From positions 27,300 through 91,299 of the forward strand of contig DBRF01000010.1 of the NCBI GenBank assembly GCA_002305795.1: a stretch of 64,000 nt of DNA, written 5' to 3'. A program made the position numbers and the translations under genes. This DNA is from Ruminococcaceae bacterium UBA1375 (lineage in GTDB: Bacteria; Bacillota; Clostridia; Oscillospirales; Ruminococcaceae). This document shows, piece after piece, positions 8,004 through 16,212 of this stretch (its first letter is position 1; each line of letters opens with the position of its first letter). The notes under the pieces are model-generated. The model ran no database searches and had not been told where the DNA came from. It was given only the letters and a program-made list of their open reading frames with translations.

Positions 8004-8037
8004 AAATCCGGCCGGGAATTGCTTCCTGACCGGATTT
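8004..8037 (+). terminator. Hairpin after the ribbon-helix-helix gene
   Basis: Eight-base perfect stem AAATCCGG/CCGGATTT (8004-8011, 8030-8037). The T-run is short, so it is probably a terminator. Confidence 0.6.
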
Positions 8038-8044
8038 ATGATTA

Positions 8045-8077
8045 TTCATCCCTCATGTTTCAATTTTGAGGGATGAA
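8045..8077. terminator. Hairpin between convergent genes
   Basis: Eleven-base perfect inverted repeat TTCATCCCTCA (8045-8055) with 8067-8077, between the RHH gene and the convergent DHHW lipoprotein gene. It may end transcription from both sides; the T-runs are poor. Confidence 0.5.
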
Positions 8078-8110
8078 ATGACAGATGAAATGAGGGATGG
8101 ACTCCCATTT

Positions 8111-9184
8111 TTACAGAATTCGCTGCATATCGCTGATGCGGGAGGGGGTGCCGGTGGCGTTGAGGTTGTTGCAGAAAATCACGTCGTCAATCCCCTTTTC
8201 CCGGCAGAGGTCGTTGATGCTGCCGTTGTAGTAGCGGTAGTCCACCACATACACGTCCTGATAATCGTCCACCAAAAAGGGCACGAAGGCGTTACCGAAG
8301 CTCTCCTTTACCACCAGCACGGCACTGCCGTCATTGAGGGTGGGGTTGTGAATCTCTTCATAGGGCTGATCCCCACCGATAAAGCAGTTGTACTTGGCCC
8401 CTCGGCTGTAGTTGGTGGCGTCGTACACCACCTTCCAGGGGGTGACGGTGCCGTTGCGGTCGGTGAAGGTCATTTCATTGGTGGAGGAAGGCAGGTAGGC
8501 CACCAGGGTGTCCGGAGCATTGCCCAGAGCGGGGTTGTTGCCGCTGTCCTCATAATAACTTCCCAGGAAATTATCGAAGGTCATGGTTTCGTAATCCTCC
8601 AAGGCTTTGGGCTCTACTCCCTTGGCTTGGCAGAACTGCTGGTAGGCGTAATATGCCCCCAGGGCGGTCCAGTGGTGGTCGGTGCGGAAGTAGAGGTATT
8701 CGGTTTTATGCTGGCGGAGGGTGTCGTAAATGGGCACCGCAACTGCCCCGTCGGTGAGGTGGTCATAGATAAAATCGCAGACTTCCCCCTGGTTTTTCCA
8801 GCCCATTTCCTCCTGGACGGCGTTGGAAAAGTCAATGCCGCAGGCTAAGGGCACGGCGATGTTGTACACCGTGGCCACTCCCTGAAGCTCCCGGGCAGCC
8901 TGGCTGACGGTGCGGCAGTATTCCAAAGTATTGCTTTCGCTGAAACCGTAGGTGCTGTAACCCCGGTCGCCGGAAATATAAATGGTACCGGACTTAACAG
9001 GGGCAGTTTGGATGGTATCAGCATCCTCATTATATTCCGGCTCTGAGGTGACGGGCTGAGTCACTTCCTGTTCCGATTGGGAGAGGGTTTGGGAGGTGGA
9101 TTCTGTGGAATCTCCGCCCCCGCAACCAGTTAAGCTCAAAAGCAGAGACGCTGCCAGCAAAGCAGCCAACCATTTCCGTTTCAT
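8111..9184 (-). CDS. DHHW-family lipoprotein (SGNH/AlgX-like)
   Basis: Exported lipoprotein of 357 residues. A signal peptide ends in LTGCGGG, then a Ser/Thr/Glu-rich linker. The hallmark TDHHWT motif near the middle places it in the DHHW family, related to the SGNH-hydrolase-like AlgX/AlgJ proteins of surface-polysaccharide O-acetylation. VVKESFGNAFVPFLVDDY near the C-terminus fits the second conserved block. The usual partner, an MBOAT acyltransferase, is not adjacent, so the substrate is unknown. It has its own promoter. Confidence 0.85.
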   Translation of the reverse strand: MKRKWLAALLAASLLLSLTGCGGGDSTESTSQTLSQSEQEVTQPVTSEPEYNEDADTIQTAPVKSGTIYISGDRGYSTYGFSESNTLEYCRTVSQAARELQGVATVYNIAVPLACGIDFSNAVQEEMGWKNQGEVCDFIYDHLTDGAVAVPIYDTLRQHKTEYLYFRTDHHWTALGAYYAYQQFCQAKGVEPKALEDYETMTFDNFLGSYYEDSGNNPALGNAPDTLVAYLPSSTNEMTFTDRNGTVTPWKVVYDATNYSRGAKYNCFIGGDQPYEEIHNPTLNDGSAVLVVKESFGNAFVPFLVDDYQDVYVVDYRYYNGSINDLCREKGIDDVIFCNNLNATGTPSRISDMQRIL

Positions 9185-9218
9185 ACTATACTTCCTTTCT
9201 CAGTGAGAGTATGGAGCC

Positions 9219-9247
9219 ATTGTATCAGATTTTTCCCTGGCTGTAAA
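9219..9247 (-). promoter_or_regulatory. Promoter of the DHHW lipoprotein gene
   Basis: Minus-strand TTTACA (9242-9247), 17-base spacer, TACAAT (9219-9224), about 35 bases before the ATG at 9184. Confidence 0.65.
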
Positions 9248-9262
9248 CCAAAAATCAGGCAC

Positions 9263-9291
9263 TTGTCAAAAATTCAAATCTGTGTTACAAT
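9263..9291 (+). promoter_or_regulatory. Promoter of the metal-exporter transcript
   Basis: TTGTCA (9263-9268), 17-base spacer, TACAAT (9286-9291). Transcription would start near 9298, about 45 bases before the riboswitch aptamer. Confidence 0.65.
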
Positions 9292-9343
9292 ATGTTCACC
9301 TCTTTTGAGGGCCTCATTGCACTGCACACCTAAAAGCCAGTAC

Positions 9344-9417
9344 GAACTGAGCAGGCCGTTTTGAGCCGGGCCGTTTTCACGGCAGCAGAGTAGAACCGTG
9401 TCTCTGCGGGACAGTTT
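9344..9417 (+). ncRNA. NiCo (czcD-type) riboswitch aptamer
   Basis: Metal-sensing leader RNA for the downstream CDF exporter. The conserved blocks of the NiCo class appear in order: CTGAGCAGGC at 9347-9356, GCCGGGC at 9365-9371, GGCAGCAGAG at 9381-9390, and TCTCTGCGGGACAGTT ending near 9416. P1 pairs GAACTG (9344-9349) with CAGTTT (9412-9417). The 3' half is shared with the terminator stem that follows, so metal binding would favour read-through and turn on the exporter. Assignment is from recalled class consensus plus the gene controlled. Confidence 0.85.
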
Positions 9418-9435
9418 CCCGCAGGGACTTTTTTT
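9400..9435 (+). terminator. Riboswitch-controlled intrinsic terminator
   Basis: A 12-base stem (9400-9411 with 9417-9428, one G-U pair) with loop CAGTT and seven Ts (9429-9435). It uses the 3' strands of the aptamer helices, so aptamer and terminator exclude each other. Confidence 0.85.
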
Positions 9436-9506
9436 CACTGGAAATCAGAATCCTTCGGTGGCAGCTGCATAGGAATAGAATAGTAACCAACAGAAAGGAA
9501 ATTCCT

Positions 9507-10427
9507 ATGAGCAAGACCCAGAAATCCAACCAGCAGATTGCCATGATGGTGGGAAGGAACACCATCTTCGGCAACCTGTTCCTCAGTATCCTCAAGCTCT
9601 TTGCCGGCGTGTTCGGCCATTCCCAAGCGTTAATCAGCGACGGTATTGATTCGTTAAGCGATGTGTTCAGCACCGTGATCGCCATGGTGGGGGTAAAGCT
9701 GGCGGCCCGACAGGCGGATACCAGCCACCCTTACGGCCACGAGCGGTTTGAGTGCGTCACCGCCCTGATCCTCTCCTTCATCATCGCCTTCGCCGGGATT
9801 ATGATCGGCTGGAACGGCATCAACTCCATCCTGGACGGCAGCTATGCTTTCAAAGAAGTCCCCGGCTTTTTGGCCATGGGGGTGGCCATCGTTTCCATTG
9901 CAGGCAAGGAAGGGATGTTTTGGTACACCCGCTTTTACGCCAAACGCATCCGCTCTTCCGCCCTGATGGCCAACGCCTGGAACTACCGCAGCGACGCCTT
10001 ATCTTCCGTGGGCAGCTTCATCGGCATCCTGGGTTCCATGCTGGGTTGGCCCATCTGCGACTCCATCGCCAGCGTGGTAATTTGCGTCTTTATTCTGCGG
10101 AGTGCCTACCAGGTATTTATGGACGCTGTCAGCAAGATGACCGACCAGAGCTGCGACAAGGAGACGGAAGAAGCCATCCTCAACACCGTTTCCCAGGTGG
10201 AAGGGGTGGCCCGGGTGGATTTGGTCCACACCCGGCAGTTCGGCAGCCGCAGCTATGTGGACATTGAAATTTCCGCTCCCTCCAACCTGACCCTGCTGGA
10301 AGGGCACAACATCGCCCAGAAGGTCCACGATGCGGTGGAGCAGGAATTTCCTGAAGTGAAGCACTGCATGGTTCACGTCAACCCGTATTTTACTGCGCCC
10401 ACCCATCCAATCGGCAACAATCCGTAA
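9507..10427 (+). CDS. Cation diffusion facilitator (CDF) metal exporter
   Basis: Proton-coupled divalent-metal efflux protein of the cytoplasmic membrane, 306 residues. Six membrane segments carry the metal-site motifs SDGIDSLSD (D45, D48, D52) and a later RSDALSSVGS. HPYGHERFE lies in the cytosolic loop, and a C-terminal dimer domain starts near residue 210 (VEGVARVDLVHTRQFG). GAAAGGAAA precedes the ATG. The NiCo-type riboswitch upstream suggests Co2+ or Ni2+ (or another transition metal) as the physiological cargo; sequence alone would not separate these from Zn, Fe or Mn. Confidence 0.92.
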   Translation: MSKTQKSNQQIAMMVGRNTIFGNLFLSILKLFAGVFGHSQALISDGIDSLSDVFSTVIAMVGVKLAARQADTSHPYGHERFECVTALILSFIIAFAGIMIGWNGINSILDGSYAFKEVPGFLAMGVAIVSIAGKEGMFWYTRFYAKRIRSSALMANAWNYRSDALSSVGSFIGILGSMLGWPICDSIASVVICVFILRSAYQVFMDAVSKMTDQSCDKETEEAILNTVSQVEGVARVDLVHTRQFGSRSYVDIEISAPSNLTLLEGHNIAQKVHDAVEQEFPEVKHCMVHVNPYFTAPTHPIGNNP

Positions 10428-10445
10428 AATCCAAAGAAAAAGAAA

Positions 10446-10484
10446 AGGTGCTTTCCCTATTACAGAGAAGCACCTGATTTTTTT
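10446..10484. terminator. Terminator between CDF exporter and flavodoxin-like gene
   Basis: AGGTGCTT (10446-10453) pairs with AAGCACCT (10468-10475), then GATTTTTTT on the plus strand. The opposite strand has a shorter T-run, so it may serve both convergent genes. Confidence 0.8.
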
Positions 10485-10496
10485 ACCTGAAATAAA

Positions 10497-10922
10497 TCAG
10501 CTCAACAGAGAGTCCACAATCTTGGCAACCCAGTCCACACATTCGGTTTTCTGTGCGTCTTCCAGCTTGCCCTTCTTGAACAGACCGCCCTTGATTTCCA
10601 CCTGCTTGATGTTGCCGACCACAACGCCCAGCTTTTCAGCGGAAGCCTTCATTTCGTCCACACAGCCAAATTCAGCGCCGATGCAGATAATGGCCATGTT
10701 TTTCACCCGGCTGGGGTTCAGGTTGGAGATAAACTTCATCACGTCAGAATCCGCCTTTTTGCCGCCTTCCACGCAGACGACTACCAACTTCTGATTTTCC
10801 ATGTTATACGCCGGGGGGATCTGGTCGATTTTTGCCTGCTGGCTGCGGCCTACCGCTTCTGCCATTTCACTGGCATTTCCGGCTTTTCCTTTGTACAGTA
10901 CCGTCATTTTAATCTTTGCCAT
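10497..10922 (-). CDS. Flavodoxin-like protein
   Basis: A 141-residue small alpha/beta protein. The start is the ATG at 10922, chosen for the adjacent GGAGGATG site; an upstream in-frame start has none. The N-terminal strand TVLYKGKAGNASEMAEAV resembles the phosphate-binding loop of flavodoxins, but the canonical T-x-T-G-x-T is replaced by YKGKAGNAS. LVVVCVEGG and MAIICIGAEF are the next core strands. It probably binds FMN or acts as an electron carrier in this anaerobe; cofactor binding is inferred. Confidence 0.65.
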   Translation of the reverse strand: MAKIKMTVLYKGKAGNASEMAEAVGRSQQAKIDQIPPAYNMENQKLVVVCVEGGKKADSDVMKFISNLNPSRVKNMAIICIGAEFGCVDEMKASAEKLGVVVGNIKQVEIKGGLFKKGKLEDAQKTECVDWVAKIVDSLLS

Positions 10923-11105
10923 GAATAACATCCTCCAATTTTGGTTCTGCTTTGTCCCGCAAAGCATCTATGAATTAGTTTACCACAAAATTTCGGAAAT
11001 TACCAGAGTTTTTTGGCTGTTTTTTATAATTTAACAAAATATTTTCCATTTCGTTTTCCCGCAAATAAAAAAGCAGAAATTCTCAAAATGTTTTTGTCAA
11101 AGAAA

Positions 11106-11131
11106 AGCGCAAGCCGGAACATGGTTGCGCT
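11106..11131. terminator. Bidirectional hairpin in the flavodoxin-prfC gap
   Basis: AGCGCAA (11106-11112) pairs with TTGCGCT (11125-11131), with T-rich sequence on both sides. The rest of 10923-11246 is AT-rich and holds probable promoter sequence of the flavodoxin-like gene; I see no further gene there. Confidence 0.6.
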
Positions 11132-11187
11132 GTATTTTTTGATACCCCATTTTGCACTCCCATGCGACTGTATCTTCGCAGCAAAAT

Positions 11188-11210
11188 GCCGCCCACAATC
11201 TATGGGCGGC
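11188..11210 (-). terminator. Hairpin downstream of prfC
   Basis: GCCGCCCA (11188-11195) pairs with TGGGCGGC (11203-11210); the minus strand continues with ATTTTG. A likely prfC terminator. Confidence 0.65.
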
Positions 11211-11246
11211 ACAACGGACCTGACCGGCCGGTTTGACCGGCTGATG

Positions 11247-12839
11247 TCACATTCCTTTTCCAAACTCACTGAGCTGCAAATCTTTGTTGTGATCCAGGGC
11301 CCAGTCGATGCCCCAGGAGCTGGTGAACAGCAGCAAAGGCCGACCCCGGAGGTCCTGCACCCGGCGGGTGTCGCTGGTCAGATCCAGGGCTTTCACGTCG
11401 ATTTCCTGGTTTTCAATCCAGCGCAGGTACTGGTAGGGCAGGCTCTCCCGGCGCACTTCCACCCCGTACTCGTTCTTCAAACGGTACTCCAGCACCTCAA
11501 ATTGCAGCACGCCTACCACGCCCACAATCACCTCTTCCATACCGGAATCCGGTTCCTGGAAGATCTGAATGGCGCCTTCCTGGGCAATCTGGTTGATGCC
11601 CTTGACGAACTGCTTGCGCTTTAGGGTGTCCTTCTGGCTGATCAGGGCAAAGTGTTCCGGGGCGAAGGTGGGGATTCCCTGGAAACGGATCTTCTTTCCC
11701 GGGGCGCAGAGAGTGTCCCCGATGGAGAAGATCCCGGGGTCAAACAAGCCGAGGATGTCCCCGGCGTAGGCTTCCTCCACGATTTCCCGGTCCTGGGCCA
11801 TCATCTGCTGGGGCTGGGTGAGCTTCATCTTTTTGCCGCCCTGGACGTGGTACACCTCCATGCCCTTCTCGAACCGGCCGGAACAAATCCGCACAAAGGC
11901 CACCCGGTCCCGGTGGGCCTTATTCATATTGGCCTGAATCTTAAAGACAAAACCAGAGAAATCCGGGTCAAAGGGGTCCACCTCCCCTTCGGCGGTCTGC
12001 CGGGCCAAAGGCGGGGTAGTCATCTGCAAAAAGGCTTCCAAAAAAGGCTCCACCCCGAAGTTGGTCAAAGCGGAACCAAAGAACACCGGGCTGAGCCGGC
12101 CTGACTGGACTTCCTCCAGATTCAGCTCGTCCCCTGCCCCGTCCAGCAGTTCCACGTCGTCCTTTAAGGTGTTGTAGTTTTCCTCCCCAATCAAATCCTT
12201 CAGGGATTCATCTTCCAGGTCCACCTCGGTTTTTTCCGCTTCCAGCTTGCCGCTTTGGTTGGCGGTAAAGGCCAGAATGTGGCGGCTCTGGCGGTCGTAC
12301 ACCCCCCGGAAATCCTTGCCGGAGGAGATGGGCCAGTTCACCGGGCAGGTCTTAATGCCCAGCTCTTCCTCGATCTCTTCCACCAGGTCAAAGGGATTTT
12401 TGGCGTCCCGGTCCATCTTATTGATAAAGGTGAAGATGGGGATATGGCGCATGACGCAGACCTTAAACAGCTTCCGGGTCTGGTTTTCCACGCCCTTGCT
12501 GGCGTCGATCACCATGACGGCGGAGTCAGCGGCCATCAAGGTGCGATAGGTGTCCTCGGAAAAGTCCTGGTGGCCGGGGGTGTCCAGGATGTTGATGCAG
12601 TATCCCTCATACTCAAACTGCATCACCGAACTGGTCACCGAAATACCACGCTGCTTTTCAATCTCCATCCAGTCGCTGACCGCATGGCGGGAATTTTTCT
12701 TTCCCTTTACCGTACCGGCCAGGGCGATGGCGCCGCCGTACAGCAAAAACTTCTCGGTCAAAGTGGTTTTACCGGCGTCCGGGTGAGAAATAATGGCGAA
12801 TGTCCGCCGGCGTTTAATTTCTTCCTTCAAATCAGCCAC
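11247..12839 (-). CDS. prfC: Peptide chain release factor 3
   Basis: Translational GTPase RF3, which recycles RF1/RF2 from the ribosome after termination; 530 residues, normal length. The G1 motif [13 protein letters not shown], the switch region with RGISVTSS, DTPGHQDF (G3) and FINKMDRD (G4) are all intact. The insertion GTVKGKKNSRHAVSDW is RF3-typical. The start is a GTG at 12839 preceded by GGGGAGG. It follows hydE on the same strand after 72 bases, probably as a separate transcription unit. Confidence 0.97.
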   Translation of the reverse strand: MADLKEEIKRRRTFAIISHPDAGKTTLTEKFLLYGGAIALAGTVKGKKNSRHAVSDWMEIEKQRGISVTSSVMQFEYEGYCINILDTPGHQDFSEDTYRTLMAADSAVMVIDASKGVENQTRKLFKVCVMRHIPIFTFINKMDRDAKNPFDLVEEIEEELGIKTCPVNWPISSGKDFRGVYDRQSRHILAFTANQSGKLEAEKTEVDLEDESLKDLIGEENYNTLKDDVELLDGAGDELNLEEVQSGRLSPVFFGSALTNFGVEPFLEAFLQMTTPPLARQTAEGEVDPFDPDFSGFVFKIQANMNKAHRDRVAFVRICSGRFEKGMEVYHVQGGKKMKLTQPQQMMAQDREIVEEAYAGDILGLFDPGIFSIGDTLCAPGKKIRFQGIPTFAPEHFALISQKDTLKRKQFVKGINQIAQEGAIQIFQEPDSGMEEVIVGVVGVLQFEVLEYRLKNEYGVEVRRESLPYQYLRWIENQEIDVKALDLTSDTRRVQDLRGRPLLLFTSSWGIDWALDHNKDLQLSEFGKGM

Positions 12840-12911
12840 GCTGAAAGTACCTCCCCTGTCTCATTTCCTGGAAACTTGCGTTGTCTATTGTACCCAAAAC
12901 CTTCCATTCTG

Positions 12912-13952
12912 TCAACGGCTGTCCCCCCGGTCAATGCAGAGGGTGTAGCCGATTTCCTCCATCTGCCGTTGCAGCAGCCGCAGCCCCTCCGCCGCTTCCG
13001 CCCCGGAATGGGCCTTGTGGTCGTACAGGCTGTATTTGTCCCGTACTTCCGCCGGAGAAAGGTTGGGCATAATCACATTGGCCCCCGCCAGCACCGCCTT
13101 CTGCCGCCCTTTTGGGTCCAGGGTAGCCAGGGCCGTGGTGGCGGGCAGGTTGGCTCCCGGCAGCAGCAGCCGCAGAATGGCCACGCACCGCACCGTCTGG
13201 GCCGCCGTCCCCGGAGGGCAGTCCCGGAAGGGGGTGTCCTGATGGGGCAGAAAGGGGCCGATACCCACCATGTGGGGCTGGAGCTTTTGGAGAAAGAGAA
13301 AATCCTCAGCCAGATGCTCCACGGTCTGTCCCGGGGAGCCCACCATAAAACCGGCGCCGGTTTGGTAACCCAGCTCCTTTAGGGCAAACAGGCAGTCCTG
13401 CCGGTGTTGGGGGGACATCTGGGCGGGGTGCAGGCGATGGTAATGGGCGAAATCCGCCGTCTCCTCCCGGAGAAGGTAGCGGTCCGCCCCAGCCTGTTTC
13501 AACCGCCGGTAGCTTTCCCGGCTCCGCTCCCCCAGAGAGAGAGTAATTGCGCAGTCGGGAAACCGGCGTTTCATCTCTTGCAGCAGCCCGCAGAGCCAAT
13601 CGTCGGTAAAAGCTCCGTCTTCCCCGCCTTGAAGCACAAAGGTGCGAAACCCCAGGGGGTAGCCGATTTCACAGCAGGAAAGAATCTGCTCCTTGGTGAG
13701 CCGGTACCGCTGGACCTTCTGGTTGCTTTTGCGGATGCCGCAGTAGTAGCAGTCGTTTTTGCAGAGATTGGAAATTTCAATCAGTCCCCGGATAAAGATC
13801 CGGTTGCCGAACTGCCGCTGTGCGGTGCTGCGGGCGGCGGCATAAAGCTGCTGTTCTTCCCCCGGAGTCAGGCCGGTGAGCAGAAACACAAAGTCCTCCC
13901 CGGTCAAGGGGAGGCGCTGGGTCAATTTTTCTAAGACAGAAGTAAAGGTCAT
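12912..13952 (-). CDS. hydE: [FeFe]-hydrogenase maturase HydE (radical SAM)
   Basis: Radical SAM enzyme of H-cluster assembly, 346 residues. The cluster motif is C64-x3-C68-x2-C71 (NLCKNDCYYCGIR), followed by the HydE-typical RYRLTKEQIL and by LQGGEDGAFTDDW and GFMVGSPGQTVEHLAED. The ATG at 13952 is preferred over a GTG 9 bases upstream because AGGTG lies at the right distance. Its start is only 24 bases after the GDSL hydrolase, so it may be the last gene of the kinase/PqqD/peptidase operon. HydF, HydG and hydrogenase genes are not in this window. Confidence 0.9.
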   Translation of the reverse strand: MTFTSVLEKLTQRLPLTGEDFVFLLTGLTPGEEQQLYAAARSTAQRQFGNRIFIRGLIEISNLCKNDCYYCGIRKSNQKVQRYRLTKEQILSCCEIGYPLGFRTFVLQGGEDGAFTDDWLCGLLQEMKRRFPDCAITLSLGERSRESYRRLKQAGADRYLLREETADFAHYHRLHPAQMSPQHRQDCLFALKELGYQTGAGFMVGSPGQTVEHLAEDFLFLQKLQPHMVGIGPFLPHQDTPFRDCPPGTAAQTVRCVAILRLLLPGANLPATTALATLDPKGRQKAVLAGANVIMPNLSPAEVRDKYSLYDHKAHSGAEAAEGLRLLQRQMEEIGYTLCIDRGDSR

Positions 13953-13976
13953 ACAGTACACCTAAATCCAAGAATT

Positions 13977-14717
13977 TCAGCGGCCGTGTTTCAGATGGTC
14001 TTCCATGCTTTCCAGTCCCACTTCCGGGAACTGTTCCAGCAGCCGCTTTGCCATCACCTGATAGCCGAACACATTGGGATGGATGCCGTCGAAAAAGTAA
14101 TCTTCCATGGCGGTGAGGCCGTCGGCCTGCACCATAGCGGAGTGGTAGTCCAGATAGGAAAAGCCAAACTCCCCGGCAATCTCCTGAATCTTGCGGTTGA
14201 GCTTCACCGTATATTCCCGGCGCTGGGGGTCCTCCCGAGTGAAGTACATACAGGTGGGCAGCACCGAACAGAGCACCAGCCGCAGCCCGGCCTCGGAAAA
14301 CTTCTGGGCCATGGCCCGGATGTCCTTCTCTGCCTGTTCCAGCACTTTGTTCATAGGCTGACCCGGCAGCCGCCGCCAGTCATCGTAGGCCAGATCCCAG
14401 GAATTGTTGATGCCGATCATCAAAAAGGTGATGGCGGGGCGCAGCTGGATGGCGTCTGCTTCCAGCCGCCGAAGGCAGAACTCCGTCCGATCTCCTCCAA
14501 TGCCACGGTTGAGCAGCAGGCCGGTTCGGCAAGCAAAATAGCTTTCAATCTCCCAGTAATGGGTGATGGAGTCCCCCAGAAACAAGGCCCCCACCGGCAG
14601 GCGCCGTTGAAGCACCCCTTGGTTGCGCAGATCAAATTCCACCCGACGGGTGTCCGCCGGGCAGTCCACCCCAAACCATCCGGGGCGCAGAAACTCCACC
14701 CGTTCCATCTTATCCAT
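13977..14717 (-). CDS. SGNH/GDSL-family hydrolase
   Basis: Esterase/lipase-like hydrolase, 246 residues. Block I is LFLGDSITHYW (nucleophile Ser50). Block III is IGINNSWD, and the C-terminal DGIHPNVFGYQVM holds the catalytic Asp and His. No signal peptide is seen, so it is probably cytoplasmic. The ATG at 14717 overlaps the upstream peptidase gene by 8 bases and lies behind a repeated AAAGGAGAAAAAGGAG tract, indicating translational coupling. A second ATG at 14708 is possible. The substrate is unknown; its place in the cassette suggests deacylation of a product made there, which is inference. Confidence 0.85.
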   Translation of the reverse strand: MDKMERVEFLRPGWFGVDCPADTRRVEFDLRNQGVLQRRLPVGALFLGDSITHYWEIESYFACRTGLLLNRGIGGDRTEFCLRRLEADAIQLRPAITFLMIGINNSWDLAYDDWRRLPGQPMNKVLEQAEKDIRAMAQKFSEAGLRLVLCSVLPTCMYFTREDPQRREYTVKLNRKIQEIAGEFGFSYLDYHSAMVQADGLTAMEDYFFDGIHPNVFGYQVMAKRLLEQFPEVGLESMEDHLKHGR

Positions 14718-15210
14718 CCTTTTTCTCCTTTTTCTCCTTTTTCCCGCCGGTGTACAGCCGGGCCAAGCGGCGCAGCCCTCCCATGACCAGCCGCCGCAGG
14801 GGGCGGATGGCCACCCAAAGCCGAGCATACAGCCGGTAGCCTGTTTGGGTCACGGTGTATTCCTTCCCCTTCCGGGTGAAGGCGCAGACCACCCCGATGA
14901 CCTGTTCATCGGTGACCCCCTCTTCCAGCGCCGTCTGGTGGTCGCCGCAGAGGAGGTATCCCTTTTGGTTTTCCCCCACCACCCGGTGGAGCACATAGCC
15001 CCCCTGAGGGCGCTGATAGAGCGGGATGTCGTATTTTTTCAGCTTCCCTTCCTGTTTGGTCAGGGTGACGGTGTCCTTTCCGTCCCGGAGCATGGGAAGC
15101 ATACTGCTGCCGTGGGGGGTGAACTTCACCTGCTGCCCCGCTTCCAGCAACTGACGGATCAGGGGGTCCAGTTGAGCCAGCCGGACATTTTTCTGCTGAA
15201 GTCCGCTCAT
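14710..15210 (-). CDS. S24/S26-family (signal-peptidase-like) serine peptidase
   Basis: 166 residues with the S26 box GSSMLP (probable nucleophile Ser36), followed by LKKYDIPLYQRPQGGYVLHRVVG. The His75 of LHRV matches the His/Lys position of ER-type/SipW-like enzymes. GDHQT corresponds to the downstream GDN box. It lacks a clear N-terminal membrane anchor; the C-terminus is highly basic. The start overlaps the PqqD-like stop by 4 bases. Such peptidases accompany PqqD-type proteins in Clostridia, where they may release or mature a peptide. Activity and target are unproven. Confidence 0.8.
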   Translation of the reverse strand: MSGLQQKNVRLAQLDPLIRQLLEAGQQVKFTPHGSSMLPMLRDGKDTVTLTKQEGKLKKYDIPLYQRPQGGYVLHRVVGENQKGYLLCGDHQTALEEGVTDEQVIGVVCAFTRKGKEYTVTQTGYRLYARLWVAIRPLRRLVMGGLRRLARLYTGGKKEKKEKKDG

Positions 15211-15470
15211 GCCAGCAAATCCGCCTGGCGGAGTTTTTCCAAAAAGCTGTCTACTGCTTGTCCGGCGGTGGCTTCGTCCACCTCATATTCTTCCAGCAAC
15301 GCCTGAATTAGCTCCTCCCGGCTGGTTTCCTGCTGGAGACGCTGGAACAAAAAGGCGCCTGTTTCGTTGAGGTTCACCATGCCGTTGAAGTCCACGCAGG
15401 ATTCCCCCACCGGCACCACCACATAGTACCCCGCCACCTTGCGGAGCATAAAATCCATCTTTAACTTCAT
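15207..15470 (-). CDS. PqqD-family peptide-binding (RRE-like) protein
   Basis: 87-residue PqqD-like protein, the type that binds leader peptides of ribosomally made natural products. Family features are FMLRKVAGYYVVVPVG, the strand DFNGMVNLNETGAFLFQRL, and the C-terminal helix ELIQALLEEYEVDEATA with DSFLEKLRQADLL. Start and stop overlap the kinase and peptidase genes by 4 bases each. Its presence implies a peptide partner, but no precursor gene is seen in the cassette. Confidence 0.85.
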   Translation of the reverse strand: MKLKMDFMLRKVAGYYVVVPVGESCVDFNGMVNLNETGAFLFQRLQQETSREELIQALLEEYEVDEATAGQAVDSFLEKLRQADLLA

Positions 15471-16183
15471 TTTACTTCCTCCTGTCCCACCAGGGCTTGA
15501 TAGACGGTGTCCACCGCATCCAGAGAGATGTTGCAGCCCAGCTCCAGCACCTTGGTATTCCGCAGCAGCGCATCCGCCATGTCCAGCATCTTTTCCATCC
15601 GGGGAGCGCTGAGCCGCCGCAAAGTCTGTTTCAAAAGATTGTTCACCATTTGATTTCCGGAAGCGGGGCGCACCCAGTTTTGCTCACTGCGCTGCAAAAA
15701 CACCAATCCCCCCAGGGGCACCTTTTGGTTGACGTTCCAGTCGGTTTTGCCGCTCCAAGGGGTGCCGTAGGCGAAAAGCTGATTCCCTTCCAACCGCACC
15801 GCCGGTTTGTCATCGTTTAGGATATAGGCATCGGGAAACCGTTTCAGCCAGAGCTGGGTGTGGGTGGATTTTCCGGTGCCGCTGTCGGCGCTGAAAAGGT
15901 AGGCCTTTCCGTCCAGCACCACGGCGGAAGCGTGGACCATCATACCCTGATGGTCCAAAAGTTGCAGGTAAAATTCCTGGCAGGTGAGGACATACTCCCA
16001 ATCCTCCAGGGAAAGCTCCGGGTTGAGATGGCGGTGCTGGGGAATCTTTTCCCGCTGGTTGGGAATCCGGATGGCCGGTTCCTCTTGGGTATCTTCCCGG
16101 TAGGCTTCGGCCTGGCGGATGGTCCGGGGATAGTCGCAATCCAGATCGGTGACCAGCCCGGCAATGCGGTAGCGGCGGTACAA
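15467..16183 (-). CDS. HprK-like P-loop kinase (PqqD-associated)
   Basis: 238 residues, counting from a TTG at 16183 that has AAGGAGG seven bases upstream; a TTG at 16201 would put that site inside the gene. MMVHASAVVLDGKAYLFSA leads into the P-loop SADSGTGKST (Lys105). ILNDDKPAVRLEG supplies the acidic metal-binding residues, and GTPWSGK follows. This matches the HPr-kinase/PEPCK-like kinases found with PqqD proteins and, in lasso-peptide clusters, phosphorylating peptides. First gene of a coupled cassette with its own promoter. The substrate is unknown. Confidence 0.82.
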   Translation of the reverse strand: MYRRYRIAGLVTDLDCDYPRTIRQAEAYREDTQEEPAIRIPNQREKIPQHRHLNPELSLEDWEYVLTCQEFYLQLLDHQGMMVHASAVVLDGKAYLFSADSGTGKSTHTQLWLKRFPDAYILNDDKPAVRLEGNQLFAYGTPWSGKTDWNVNQKVPLGGLVFLQRSEQNWVRPASGNQMVNNLLKQTLRRLSAPRMEKMLDMADALLRNTKVLELGCNISLDAVDTVYQALVGQEEVK

Positions 16184-16212
16184 AGGCCCACCTCCTTCCA
16201 AAAACTGTTTCT

